This document shows, in pieces, positions 51,204 through 60,336 of a DNA stretch of 64,000 nt. Positions within the stretch are counted from its first letter, which is position 1. Each line of letters begins with the position of its first letter. The stretch is from Bin87 sp965203855 (GTDB taxonomy: Bacteria > Chloroflexota > Dehalococcoidia > Lucifugimonadales > UBA3495), in NCBI GenBank assembly GCA_965203855.1, contig CBDBDN010000006.1, forward strand, positions 62,001 through 126,000, read 5' to 3'. Below the pieces are notes generated by a model. That model had not been told where the DNA came from. It did no database searches and saw only the letters and a program-made list of their open reading frames with translations. Both the position numbers and the translations under genes were made by a program.

Positions 51204-52247
51204 ATGCGTACTGCGCCATTGTCAACCGCTGCGTCATTCTCAACTGCTGCGCCATTGTCAACTGCGGCGGCGGCGTCCGGCCCGGCGGCGCCCGCCCGCT
51301 ACGGCGGCCAGGCCGTGATTGAGGGCGTAATGATCCGCGGCGTGCGGCATTACAGCTTGGCCGTGCGCCGGCCCGACGGCCATATTTTCTGCGCTACGGA
51401 GCCGGTCAGCGCGCGTTTGTCCGGGCGAATGCGGCGTATGCCGCTGCTGCGGGGCGCGCTGATACTGGCCGAAACGCTCTGGCTGGGGATGAAGTCGCTG
51501 CAACGCTCCGCCGTCCTGGCCGCTGAACCGGTTGATGCTGATTCCGACGCCGACGCTGCGGAACCGGCGGGCGCAAGCAGTTCGTCGGTCAGCGGCTGGG
51601 CGATGGCGCTTACGCTGGCGGTTGCGTTGGCCTTTGGCATCGGCGTTTTTCTCGTCCTGCCCTTGCTGGCGGTGCGGTTCATCGATCCGTTCCTGCCGGC
51701 GGCGTTGACGGGCAATCTGCTGGTGCTGGTGGGCAATCTGATTGAAGGCGTCATCCGGCTGGCGATACTGGTGGGCTATGTGGCCGGCATTTCCGCAATG
51801 CGGGACATCCGGCGGGTGTACGCTTATCATGGCGCAGAGCATATGGCGGTGCATACCTACGAGGCGGGGCAGGATTTGACTGTGGACAATGTGCGCCGCC
51901 ATCCGACGCCGCATCCGCGCTGCGGCACGGCGTTTCTGCTTACCGTAGCGGTAGTATCCGTCCTGGCGTTTGCGCTGCTGGACGCCGTGCTGGGCACCGA
52001 ACTTTACTGGCGCATTTTGTCGCGCATCGTGCCTATTCCGGTGGTGGCGGCGGTAAGCTACGAAATCATTCGCTTTGCCGGGGCGCACCAGACGGCATGG
52101 TTTGGCCGCGCGCTGGCCGCCCCCGGCCTGTGGCTGCAACGCATCACGACCCGCCAACCGGACGCCGGCCAGATTGAAGTAGCCATCGCCGCAATGCGGG
52201 CCACTATTGCCGCCGATGAACGGGAGCCCGCGCCGCAAGCGGGATAG
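51204..52247 (+). CDS. DUF1385 membrane protein
   Basis: The 347-residue protein is a YqhQ-like DUF1385 member: YGGQAVIEGVMIRG, FCATEPVSARLSGRMRRMPLLRGA and YHGAEHMAVHTYEAG are diagnostic, and four to five membrane spans follow. Genes of this family often follow rpmE, as here. The N-terminus is a low-complexity Ala/Ser/Thr stretch. Function unknown. Confidence 0.88.
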   Translation: MRTAPLSTAASFSTAAPLSTAAAASGPAAPARYGGQAVIEGVMIRGVRHYSLAVRRPDGHIFCATEPVSARLSGRMRRMPLLRGALILAETLWLGMKSLQRSAVLAAEPVDADSDADAAEPAGASSSSVSGWAMALTLAVALAFGIGVFLVLPLLAVRFIDPFLPAALTGNLLVLVGNLIEGVIRLAILVGYVAGISAMRDIRRVYAYHGAEHMAVHTYEAGQDLTVDNVRRHPTPHPRCGTAFLLTVAVVSVLAFALLDAVLGTELYWRILSRIVPIPVVAAVSYEIIRFAGAHQTAWFGRALAAPGLWLQRITTRQPDAGQIEVAIAAMRATIAADEREPAPQAG

Positions 52248-52359
52248 CATCTACCAGTCCAAGCAGTCGGATAGTGTGGTACATTGGGGGCAGCCGGCGG
52301 GTTAGAGGATAGGTTGCCCGCGGACTAGAGGTTAGGTTGCCCGCGCGCGGAGGCGGATT

Positions 52360-52710
52360 ATGGCCCAAGTTCCCGATATGCAGATGATTCCATACTTGAC
52401 GGCCGACGAGCCGCGCAATTTTGTAGAGCAGGGACTGCAACGCCATAACCAGCTGCTGGAACGGATTACGGAGCAGCTGGACGAACTGCTGGACTTGGCG
52501 CGCGCCGGCCGGGCCGGCGACGCTGATTTCGCCGGCTCGCTGGCGGCGTTGCGCGACGCCCTGCGTCCGCGGCATGGCCTTTGCATTGACCGCGCCTGCT
52601 TTTCGTGCCGCGTTCACGAGGAAGCCATCAAGGAACACGTTCTGCTCTATGTGGACTGGAAACTGCCCGGCACCGTCCAGCAGCTGGAACGGCTCAAAAA
52701 CCGCAACTAA
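52360..52710 (+). CDS. Small cysteine-containing protein upstream of Uma2
   Basis: The 116-residue protein has long helices (LLERITEQLDELLDLA) and the pattern C-x4-C-x2-C-x2-H (CIDRACFSCRVH), possibly a zinc or iron-sulphur site. It is not recognised. GGAGG precedes the ATG. The Uma2 gene begins 15 bases after its stop, so the two are likely co-expressed. Confidence 0.6.
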   Translation: MAQVPDMQMIPYLTADEPRNFVEQGLQRHNQLLERITEQLDELLDLARAGRAGDADFAGSLAALRDALRPRHGLCIDRACFSCRVHEEAIKEHVLLYVDWKLPGTVQQLERLKNRN

Positions 52711-52725
52711 CGGAGGGCCCAGCAA

Positions 52726-53448
52726 ATGACTACCCAAGCGGTCAGCATCGGTTCGCCCCCCGGCCCGATTGCCGGCGAAGATCCTACTATCATTTACCCC
52801 AGTTCCGACGGTATGCCGATGGCCGAATCCGATACCCAGCGTCTCCCCCTGATGGATACCAGCGCGGCGCTTGCCCTGCATTTCAGCAGCCGCTCCGATG
52901 TGTATGTATCGGCGGACATTCTGATTTACTACGAGATGAACAACCCGCGCCGCTGCGTGGCCCCGGATGTGCTGGTCGCTTTCGGAGTACCCGACCATCC
53001 CCGCGATTCCTATTTCGTCTGGCGGGACGGCAAAGCGCCGGATTTTGTGCTGGAAATCGCATCCAACAGCACCCAAGCGCGGGATGCTACCGCGAAACGG
53101 GACATTTACGCCGGGATGGGCGTAGCGGAATACTGGCGCTATGACCCGACCGGACGCTATCTGAACCCGCCGCTGCTGGGGGAAGTCCTCAACAGCCGGG
53201 GGCAATACGAGCGGCTTGATGTGGGGCAGACGGGCCGGGGGCTGCAAGGATACAGCTATATCCTGGGCCTGGACCTCTGTGTGCGGGATGACGAACTCAG
53301 GCTGTTCAATCCGATGAACCAAACCTGGCTGCCAACCCTGGCTGAGTCGGACGCCGCGCGGCAGGCTGCCGAAGCGCGCACTGCCGAACTGGAGAGGCTG
53401 CTGCGCGAACACGGCATCGCCCTGCCGGATGCTGTTGAGCGGGGATAA
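52726..53448 (+). CDS. Uma2 family protein
   Basis: The 240-residue protein has the Uma2 motifs CVAPDVLVAFG, KAPDFVLEIASNSTQARD and GVAEYWRYDP. The C-terminal part (AARQAAEARTAELERLLREHG) is a coiled coil. It is closest in layout to the Uma2 gene in the trp unit. CGGAGGGCC precedes the ATG. Confidence 0.88.
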   Translation: MTTQAVSIGSPPGPIAGEDPTIIYPSSDGMPMAESDTQRLPLMDTSAALALHFSSRSDVYVSADILIYYEMNNPRRCVAPDVLVAFGVPDHPRDSYFVWRDGKAPDFVLEIASNSTQARDATAKRDIYAGMGVAEYWRYDPTGRYLNPPLLGEVLNSRGQYERLDVGQTGRGLQGYSYILGLDLCVRDDELRLFNPMNQTWLPTLAESDAARQAAEARTAELERLLREHGIALPDAVERG

Positions 53449-53480
53449 TCCGCATTGCCCGGGCGGCGTCGGCTATCCGG

Positions 53481-54563
53481 CTACCGTGCCAGAGCTATGA
53501 TGCCGTAGGTATGTCCAAAGAACTGCGTGGCGCCTTGGATTAGCGGCAGCAGCTCCGTATCGGCGTCGGGGCGGACATGGCGGAAAATGTCGGTCTCCGT
53601 GTATTTGACGGCCGGGCCGTCCTGAATTTGGCGCAGCGCGGCGTTGAGTCGGCGGGATTCTCCTACGGGAATCAGCCGGTCGCCGCGGTCGTGCATCAGC
53701 AGGATGGCGGTTTGGGGATGCAGGCCGTCCAGGTGGGCCGCCGGCGATACTGCGCGCACTTGCTCTTGAAAGGCGGGGGGCGTTGCGGCGTACCAGCGCT
53801 GCGCCGCCGGCAGGCTGACAGCGCCTTGTAGCAGGGCAGCGACATCCGTACCGGATTCGGCGACTTCGTTCTCAAAAACCCGTTGCGTCAGCGGATCGAC
53901 CGACCAGGGTGCGCCGTCCAAAGTCCGGGCGGCGGCAATCTGTATCAGCAAATCGCCGGCATTATGGTAGCCGCCAAAGGCGTTGACGAAAGCGACCTGG
54001 TCGGCGATGCGGGCATCGGCGGCGGATACCAGCGCCAGGGATGCCCCTACTGAAAAGCCGGCCAGGCCGACACGCTCTGCGTCCACGAAGTCCTGCGTCC
54101 GTAGATGTTCGTAGGCGGCAATCAGGCCATCAATTTCGGAGGGGTCAATGTTGCCGTCGGCGCCCAGGGCCGCTGACCAGTGATACATTACGGCGAAACC
54201 GGCGCGGGCCAGCGCTTGGCCCAGGTTGACGACATCCGGGTCATTGGCGCCGGCGGCGTTGGCGCCCAGGAATACCAGCACGCCGGCCCGCCGGCGTCCG
54301 TCCGGTATGACATAGATGTCGGCGGCAACCGGGCTGCCGTCGGGCGCGGCATAAGTTGCCGACAAGTGCGTTGGCGGCGGAGCCAGCCAGCTTTGCAGCC
54401 GCACCGGAGAGGGCAGCACCTGCGCGGTAAAGGCGGCAGTATGGACGGCGGTTGCCGCCGGGGGGCATAGCGCCAGCAGGGCCGTAACCGCTACGCCGCC
54501 CACGATGGCGGCCAGATAGCAGCGGTAGGCGCTGCGTCTCAAATATGCGAACAGGCTGGACAT
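53481..54563 (-). CDS. Membrane-anchored alpha/beta hydrolase
   Basis: A 360-residue protein with an N-terminal membrane span (about 12-34), then an alpha/beta hydrolase fold: FLGANAAG, GFSVGASLAL (nucleophile Ser), LLMHDRGDRLIP (Asp) and FRHVRPD (His). It would act outside the membrane on esters or peptides. The start at 54563 is inside the only reasonable region; the extension to 54701 is part of copy E of the repeat element. Confidence 0.8.
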   Translation of the reverse strand: MSSLFAYLRRSAYRCYLAAIVGGVAVTALLALCPPAATAVHTAAFTAQVLPSPVRLQSWLAPPPTHLSATYAAPDGSPVAADIYVIPDGRRRAGVLVFLGANAAGANDPDVVNLGQALARAGFAVMYHWSAALGADGNIDPSEIDGLIAAYEHLRTQDFVDAERVGLAGFSVGASLALVSAADARIADQVAFVNAFGGYHNAGDLLIQIAAARTLDGAPWSVDPLTQRVFENEVAESGTDVAALLQGAVSLPAAQRWYAATPPAFQEQVRAVSPAAHLDGLHPQTAILLMHDRGDRLIPVGESRRLNAALRQIQDGPAVKYTETDIFRHVRPDADTELLPLIQGATQFFGHTYGIIALAR

Positions 54564-54578
54564 GGGTACGCTTCGCCA

Positions 54579-54808
54579 GGGTGTGCGTCCATATTCGCCG
54601 TCATTCCGGCTTGCGCCGGAATCCAGAGTTGTAATCTGCCCATAGGGTAATAGAAACGGCAGCCATAGATTCCGGCTTGCGCCGGAATGACGGTTGGGCA
54701 AGCGCCGGAATGACGGTTGGGCAAGCGTGGGAATGACGGTTGTGCAAGCGTGGGAATGACGAAAATATACGCCGGGCTTATGGTAAATCGTAATATGACA
54801 ACGCGCGC
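54579..54808. mobile_element. MITE-like element, copy E
   Basis: About 230 bp, from GGTGTGCGTCCATATTC to the complement of GTTGTCATATTACG. It holds two palindromic units, extra GGAATGACGG units and the ACGCCGGGCTTATGGTAAATCG stretch. Orientation as copy B. It separates two converging or parallel genes. Confidence 0.7.
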
Positions 54809-54812
54809 TAGT

Positions 54813-56138
54813 CTAGACGCGCACTCGGCTGATCATTGCCGCGGAGAGGATGCGGGTGGCGGCCATGGCCAGGAATACGATGGGCCAGGGGCTGCCGGCC
54901 AGATCCAGGATGACGCTGAACAGCAGCGCCTGCGCTCCGGCGTACAGGTAGCCGTGGGCGTCCAGGACGCCGGCGGCGGTGCCGGACATTCGCCGGCCGG
55001 ACAGGTCAATCGCAATGGCGGATATAGTGGAGACGCCCATGCCGATGCCGCCCCAGAGCATCAGCGCGGCGCCCAGATATACATTGTCCGGGGGGGCGAT
55101 GGCGATGGCGACGAGGGCCGCCGCCGAGACGCCGCAGGATGCCAGCACCAGCGGACGGCGCCGGCTGCCGAGCAGCTTGTCGGAGATGAACCCGGAGATA
55201 GGCGGGGCCAGCAGATAGCCCAGCGGCAGCAGGACGGTAATCAGAATGGTCTGCGTAATGTCCAGGCCGCCGGCCTCAAAATAGTACAGCGGGACCCAGG
55301 TAGTCAGCCCGTAGCGGGCGACATTTTCCAGTCCTTTGACATGGCAGGCGAGTTGGAAACGGGGGTTGGACAGCAGGACTTTGTAGGGGCCCAAGCCTTT
55401 CAGTTCGGCAGCGCTCACGGCTTCCGGCGCGGCGGATACGGCGTCGTCCTCAATGTATTCGGGGAGGTTCACATCGCGGGGGCGGTCGCGGGCGACAAAG
55501 TAGAAAGCGATGCCGAGGATGAGGATGAGCAGCGGCGGCCAGCGAAAGGCGGCGCGCCAGCCCCATTCGGCGGCGACCAGGCTGGACAGCCACCACATCA
55601 TCAGCATAGCGCCGCCGGTGGTAGTGCCGACGATGCCCATGGCGATGCCCCGTTCCCGGCGCGGCCACCACTGGCTGATGATGCTGATGGCCGGCGCCCA
55701 GCAGGCGGCGTTGACGAACCCGTTGAGGGCCCAGGGTATCGCCAGGCCGGCCGCCGTAGTTCCGAATGATGTTGCCCAGTTCAGGGCCGCCGTGAGGATG
55801 GCGCCCAGCATTACCCAGAGCCGCAGGCCGTAGGCTTCGGCCAGCCGCCCGTGCGCCAGGTCGCCCAGCATAAACCCCCAGAGCAGCATCGCATTGATGA
55901 CGCCAATTTCAATGTTGGTAAGGGCCAGGTCGTCCTTGATTAGCGGGGATGTAGGCCAGAAATTGAAGCGTCCGGTATAGACGAAAAAGTAGAATACGCA
56001 GAACGCCAGCAGAACGCGCCACTTCCAGCGATGGTAGCGGGGAGGCAGTGCGTCATAGGACACCGGGCCATTAGCGGCATCCGGCGGGCGCGCGGCGGCG
56101 TCTATTCCGGCATTCCCGGTTGGCGGGGGCGGCGTCAT
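54813..56138 (-). CDS. MFS transporter (OPA/GlpT-like)
   Basis: The 441-residue protein has twelve spans and resembles organophosphate:phosphate antiporters: FCVFYFFVYTGRFNFWPTSPLIK, ISIISQWWPRRERGIAMGIVGT. It may exchange glycerol-3-phosphate or sugar phosphates with phosphate. The start at 56138 is after a proline-rich region and has no clear ribosome binding site, so it is tentative. Confidence 0.8.
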   Translation of the reverse strand: MTPPPPTGNAGIDAAARPPDAANGPVSYDALPPRYHRWKWRVLLAFCVFYFFVYTGRFNFWPTSPLIKDDLALTNIEIGVINAMLLWGFMLGDLAHGRLAEAYGLRLWVMLGAILTAALNWATSFGTTAAGLAIPWALNGFVNAACWAPAISIISQWWPRRERGIAMGIVGTTTGGAMLMMWWLSSLVAAEWGWRAAFRWPPLLILILGIAFYFVARDRPRDVNLPEYIEDDAVSAAPEAVSAAELKGLGPYKVLLSNPRFQLACHVKGLENVARYGLTTWVPLYYFEAGGLDITQTILITVLLPLGYLLAPPISGFISDKLLGSRRRPLVLASCGVSAAALVAIAIAPPDNVYLGAALMLWGGIGMGVSTISAIAIDLSGRRMSGTAAGVLDAHGYLYAGAQALLFSVILDLAGSPWPIVFLAMAATRILSAAMISRVRV

Positions 56139-56212
56139 TAGGGCAGCATCGCAGAGGTTCTTTGCAGGCGGTTTAGGTATGGATTCGCCGCTACGGCGAA
56201 AGCCGGCGGTGG

Positions 56213-56239
56213 ATTCCGGCTTGCGCCGGAATGACGGTT
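56213..56239. repeat. Palindromic unit (REP-like)
   Basis: GGATTCCGGCTTGCGCCGGAATGACGG followed by three TTGCGGGG-AGGAATGACGG units. A nine-base G run and TATAAT lie at 56300-56318. Confidence 0.75.
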
Positions 56240-56376
56240 GCGGGGCTAGGAATGACGGTTGCGGGGTTAGGAATGACGGTTGCGGAGGTTGGGATGGGCG
56301 GGGGGGGGCGTAATATAATGACACCGCCGCGGCCGGATGCGGTGTCCGGCAACGGCGGCGTTGGTGCGGTGCAAGG

Positions 56377-56856
56377 CTAACGCTTGGTGTGGAGCAGTTC
56401 GCGCGCTTCGTTGAGCAGCTCGGCATCGGAGCGGGATAAATCCAGCGGGTCGCCGTGGGGCTGGGGCACCGGAAAGCCGGTCTTGTAGTACAGCTCGATG
56501 CGGTTGCCCTCGGGGTCAAAGAAGTACATTCCGAAAGCATTGCCGTGGCTGACGATGCGGTCAATTTGCACGCTTTCGGCGTCAATGCGCGCTTTGAAGT
56601 CCCGCATATCCTGGATGGACGGCACGCGGAAGGAAATTTGCTGGATGACTTTGGCGTCGTCGGAGGTTATGCGTCCTTCCATCAAGACGAATTCGTGATG
56701 TTCGCCTACCGGGTCGGAGCTGAGGAACACCATGCGACGCTGTTCCAGGTCCTCGTCGGCGATTTTCAGGCCGAGCACGCGGGTATAAAAATCGCGCATA
56801 TTCATCAGGTCGGTGGCATAGATGCCAACATGGCCCAGGCCGGCGATTTGCGCCAT
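56377..56856 (-). CDS. VOC (dioxygenase-like) family protein
   Basis: A 159-residue protein with metal-ligand motifs LGHVGIYATDL, HHEFVLMEG and FDPEGNRIELYY. This matches extradiol-dioxygenase/glyoxalase-type VOC proteins. Substrate unknown. AGGAGG supports the start at 56856. Confidence 0.85.
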   Translation of the reverse strand: MAQIAGLGHVGIYATDLMNMRDFYTRVLGLKIADEDLEQRRMVFLSSDPVGEHHEFVLMEGRITSDDAKVIQQISFRVPSIQDMRDFKARIDAESVQIDRIVSHGNAFGMYFFDPEGNRIELYYKTGFPVPQPHGDPLDLSRSDAELLNEARELLHTKR

Positions 56857-57004
56857 AATGCTGCCTCCTGCGATGGTGAAGCGGGTTGTGGATTGGTAGC
56901 GGATTGGCGGCAACGGTAGGGTACGGCGGGCGGGATGTCAATAGGCATACCGCCCGCCGCTGCGCCGGGATTCCGGCTGGCGCCGGTATGACTATGTGGG
57001 GGTA

Positions 57005-57112
57005 TTTACACCGATGGACAGGATGGACGGGATTTTTGATTTAATTAGGGGGATGGGGGTAATTGGCATGGATGAAGGGGGATTTTGGATTCCGGCTTGC
57101 GCCGGTATGGCG
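57005..57112. repeat. Dispersed repeat copy 3 and degraded palindrome
   Basis: TTACACCGATGGACAGGATGG is followed by ATTCCGGCTTGCGCCGGTAT, as in copy 2. The rest of the gap between genes (56857-57138) has nothing I can support. Confidence 0.65.
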
Positions 57113-57138
57113 GGTAGTATTGCCGGCGCGGCCCCGCT

Positions 57139-59169
57139 TTACCCGGCTACCCGTTTGCGCCGGTTGGTGATGTAGTCCACCAGCATATACTCGCCCAGGT
57201 TTTCGCTGCTGCTGTAAAAAGCGCGGCCCCGGTTGATGCGAGTCATCCGGTCAACAAAATTCACCAGCTGATAGCTGTTCTCCAGCATAAAGGTGTTGAT
57301 GATGATGCCCTCTTGCGTACAGCGGCGCACCTCTTTCAGCGTCTCCAGCTCGGTGCGGTAGCTGGGCGGGTAGGCGAAATAGGACTGGCCGCCCTCAAGA
57401 TGGGCGGTCGGTTCGCCGTCGGTGATGACCATTATCTGGCGGGTGCCGCCCTTTTCCCGGGACAGCAGCTTGCGCGACAGCATCAGCGCATGATGCAGGT
57501 TCGTGCCGGACACCCAGTTGTTCCAGGTTAGCCCGGCCAGATCCTCCTCTTGCAGTTCGTGGGCATAGTCGGAGAACCCCACGACGTGCAGGGTATCGCG
57601 GGGGTACTGCTGTCGGATGAGGGCGAACAGGGCCAGCGTAACCTTTTTGGCGGCGCCCCAGTTGTTGAACAGCCCCATCGAGCGGCTCTGGTCCAGCAGC
57701 ACAATTGTGGCCGCCCGCGTCAGATGCTCGTTGCGGTAAATCTCAAAGTCGTCGGGGCGCAAGCTAACCGGAACCTGCGGGCCGCCGCGCACCACGGCGT
57801 TTTTTACGGTGGCTTGCAAGTCGAGTTGCAGCGGGTCGCCGAATTCGTAAGGCTTGGTATCGCCCAGCAGGTCGCCGCCGGCGCCGCGCGTGTCCAGGTC
57901 GTGGTTGCCCATCCGGTCTTTTTTCAGCTGCCGAAAGACTTCCCGCATCGCTTTCTGTCCGATGCGGCGGATGCCCCGCGCCGTCAGACGCAGGTCGTCA
58001 TCGCCTTGAATATAGCCCGCATCCTTGAGCAACTGCCGCAGCCGATCCAGTTCCTCCCAGGCGCGGCGGGCGTCCTCGCCCAGCAGTTCCGCCAGCTGCT
58101 CCGGGTCAACATCGTCCAGGTTGCCGCTCCGCATCGCCTGCTGCAATGACTGTTCCAGCCGATCCAGCGACTGCATTTCGCGCATCGCATCCATCGCCTG
58201 TTCCAGCGTTAGATCGTCATCGCCCAGGAAGGGGTACTGCCGGGACATTTCGTCCGGCGGCAGCAGCGACTGCATCAGGCTGGCGAACTCGGCCATCTCG
58301 TCGGCCAGCCGCGGATCCAGCGCCGATTCCAGCGCTTCCGCCAGCTCCCGCCGCGCTCCCGGCGAAAGGCTGTCCATCAGCGACTGCATCTGCGAAAGCT
58401 GCTGCTGGATTTGCTCCATCAGCTCATCCAGGCTTTGGGGCGGGTTGTCGCCGAACATTGGCCCCCACCGCTGCATAAACCCGTCAAAGTCGGGACGCCG
58501 GCCCTCCAGCCGGTCGCGCAGCATCTGGTTCAGATCCTGCATCATTTGGCGCATCGCATCCATCTGCTCTTGCGACATATTCTGCATCTGGTCGCGCATT
58601 TGCTGCGAAATGTTCTGCGCCGCCTGGCTTTTGAGCAGATCCAGCAGTTCCTGAAACTGGCGCCGGGCCTCCTCGTCCATAAACTCGTAGTCCATCAGGC
58701 CATGGATCCGCCCGCCGATGCTGTCCGGCAGCTCGTCCAGCCGGTCCAGATTGCGCTGCGCGCGCTGCTGCAACAGTCGGTTGAGGGCGCGCTGCTGTTC
58801 CTTGCCGGCCATATCCGACGGTTCCGGCTGGGCGGCGGCATCGTCCAGCCGTTTCTGGATGCCGTCCCGTTCCGTATTCAGGATGCTGTCCAGCCGCTCT
58901 TTGAGGTCGTCCACTACGGAATCCAGGTTGCTCTGCTGCAACTGCTGGCGGCGGCGGTCTTTGAGCTGCTCCATCATCCGGCGCAGGCTGGGCATCTGCG
59001 AGCCGTCGCGGTTCGGCATCCCGTTCCGCAGCAGTTCGCGCAGCGCCCGCATCACATCGCCCTGTTGCAGCAGGTCGTCGGACAGGGCGTCCATCACCTC
59101 GCTGGCGTCAATATCAAAAATCTGCTGGGTGCCGTCCCATTGGGAATAGCGGTAACGCTGGTACAACAT
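57139..59169 (-). CDS. Large VWA domain protein
   Basis: The 676-residue protein has a long helical, Gln-rich region (about 60-400, with runs of DMRDQMQNMSQEQMDAMRQMM type) and a C-terminal VWA domain with the MIDAS motif DQSRSM and TDGEPT. Such proteins usually work with a MoxR-type AAA ATPase in complex assembly; none is adjacent in this window. TTGAGG lies upstream of 59169. Confidence 0.82.
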   Translation of the reverse strand: MLYQRYRYSQWDGTQQIFDIDASEVMDALSDDLLQQGDVMRALRELLRNGMPNRDGSQMPSLRRMMEQLKDRRRQQLQQSNLDSVVDDLKERLDSILNTERDGIQKRLDDAAAQPEPSDMAGKEQQRALNRLLQQRAQRNLDRLDELPDSIGGRIHGLMDYEFMDEEARRQFQELLDLLKSQAAQNISQQMRDQMQNMSQEQMDAMRQMMQDLNQMLRDRLEGRRPDFDGFMQRWGPMFGDNPPQSLDELMEQIQQQLSQMQSLMDSLSPGARRELAEALESALDPRLADEMAEFASLMQSLLPPDEMSRQYPFLGDDDLTLEQAMDAMREMQSLDRLEQSLQQAMRSGNLDDVDPEQLAELLGEDARRAWEELDRLRQLLKDAGYIQGDDDLRLTARGIRRIGQKAMREVFRQLKKDRMGNHDLDTRGAGGDLLGDTKPYEFGDPLQLDLQATVKNAVVRGGPQVPVSLRPDDFEIYRNEHLTRAATIVLLDQSRSMGLFNNWGAAKKVTLALFALIRQQYPRDTLHVVGFSDYAHELQEEDLAGLTWNNWVSGTNLHHALMLSRKLLSREKGGTRQIMVITDGEPTAHLEGGQSYFAYPPSYRTELETLKEVRRCTQEGIIINTFMLENSYQLVNFVDRMTRINRGRAFYSSSENLGEYMLVDYITNRRKRVAG

Positions 59170-59264
59170 TGGCAACCTCAACGGCAATGCCGGGCGGGAT
59201 GGCGAATTACGCGGGGATGATACCACACCCGGATCTATGCCATACGCCGGCGTTACTCCGGCCT

Positions 59265-59792
59265 CTACTCCGTTTGCGCCCCCAAAATCCGGCTGATGTG
59301 CCGCAGCGCCCAGTCGTGAGCCGCGGCGTCAAAAGATGCTACGCAGTCCGGCGGCACGGTTACGGCGTAATCGCGGTTGCGCGCATCCGACACGGTGTGC
59401 ATCACGCAGATGTCGGTGCAGACGCCGCAGACGATGACCCGTTCCGGCGCCAGAACGGCCAGCCGGTCGGCCAGGTCGGTATTGTAAAACCCGCTGTAAC
59501 GGTTCTTGGGGATGACATTGCTGCCGTCGGCGGCAACCCACTGGCGCAGTTCGGGAATCACTTCGGTTTCCGCAGTGCCGATGACGCAATGCACCGGGAA
59601 CATCTGAAATTCCAGGTCGTCGGGTCGGTGATGGTCGGCAATGAACAGCGCCGACGCGCCGGCGGCGGTTTCCCGGCGCATCAGATCCCGCACCGGCGCA
59701 ATGATGCGACGGGCATCATCGCCGCAATAAAGGTTGTGGCCCGGTTCCATAAAACCGCGCACCAGATCAACGACCAAAACGGCGTTAGGCAT
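59265..59792 (-). CDS. Isochorismatase family (nicotinamidase-like) hydrolase
   Basis: The 175-residue protein has the catalytic triad positions D9 (VVDLV), K96 (PKNRYSGF) and C125 (CGVCTDICV), with ADHH as a metal site (D53, H54). These resemble nicotinamidase/pyrazinamidase. It would deaminate nicotinamide in NAD recycling, or a related amide. Confidence 0.85.
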   Translation of the reverse strand: MPNAVLVVDLVRGFMEPGHNLYCGDDARRIIAPVRDLMRRETAAGASALFIADHHRPDDLEFQMFPVHCVIGTAETEVIPELRQWVAADGSNVIPKNRYSGFYNTDLADRLAVLAPERVIVCGVCTDICVMHTVSDARNRDYAVTVPPDCVASFDAAAHDWALRHISRILGAQTE

Positions 59793-59817
59793 CGTAATTC
59801 ACCTCCGGTTATGCCAA

Positions 59818-60336
59818 TCAGTCGGAATGACCGGGTCGGAAATCTTCCCCGTCCACAATCACCCCTCTAATCACTGCCCGGCCATCTGCGTCCAGCGACG
59901 CCGCCACTTTTACATCGGCGGCGTTTTCTATGATGCGCCCCGTTCCCTCCGGCACAAAGTAGGTTCCGATGCCGAAATCCAGCCGGCCCCGCGCGTTCAC
60001 TTGGCCCCGGATGTAGGTTCCGCCGTGCTCGGGCCGCGGCCGGCCGTCTAGATAGTCAACCGCCTGCCAGACGCCGCCATCCGACTCGGCGAGGCGCACA
60101 TATACTACGCTGCCGGCCGGCAAACCCGCCATATAATCCGGCAGCGTCGCAATTTCGTAGTCCAGTATGGCATAGTCCCCCTGCAACAGGGAACGCGGGT
60201 CAACGGGTACGGTTTGCAGGATTACTGCAACGCCGGAGCGCAGCTTTGCCTCCCGCACGACGGCGAAAGCGGCCAGCCCGATTACCTGGGCGGCGACTAC
60301 GACGGCAAACAGCAGCCAGGCGGCGCGGCGACTCAT
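59818..60336 (-). CDS. GDYXXLXY domain protein
   Basis: The 172-residue protein has an N-terminal span (about 5-26), then the motif LLQGDYAILDYEIA that names the family. The ATG overlaps the DUF2157 stop by 4 bases. The two genes form a known pair of unknown function, likely in the membrane. Confidence 0.88.
   Translation of the reverse strand: MSRRAAWLLFAVVVAAQVIGLAAFAVVREAKLRSGVAVILQTVPVDPRSLLQGDYAILDYEIATLPDYMAGLPAGSVVYVRLAESDGGVWQAVDYLDGRPRPEHGGTYIRGQVNARGRLDFGIGTYFVPEGTGRIIENAADVKVAASLDADGRAVIRGVIVDGEDFRPGHSD

Noticed and set aside
56300..56318. G9 run with TATAAT as a promoter
   Set aside because: No plus-strand gene follows and no -35 box fits; likely part of the repeat-rich gap.
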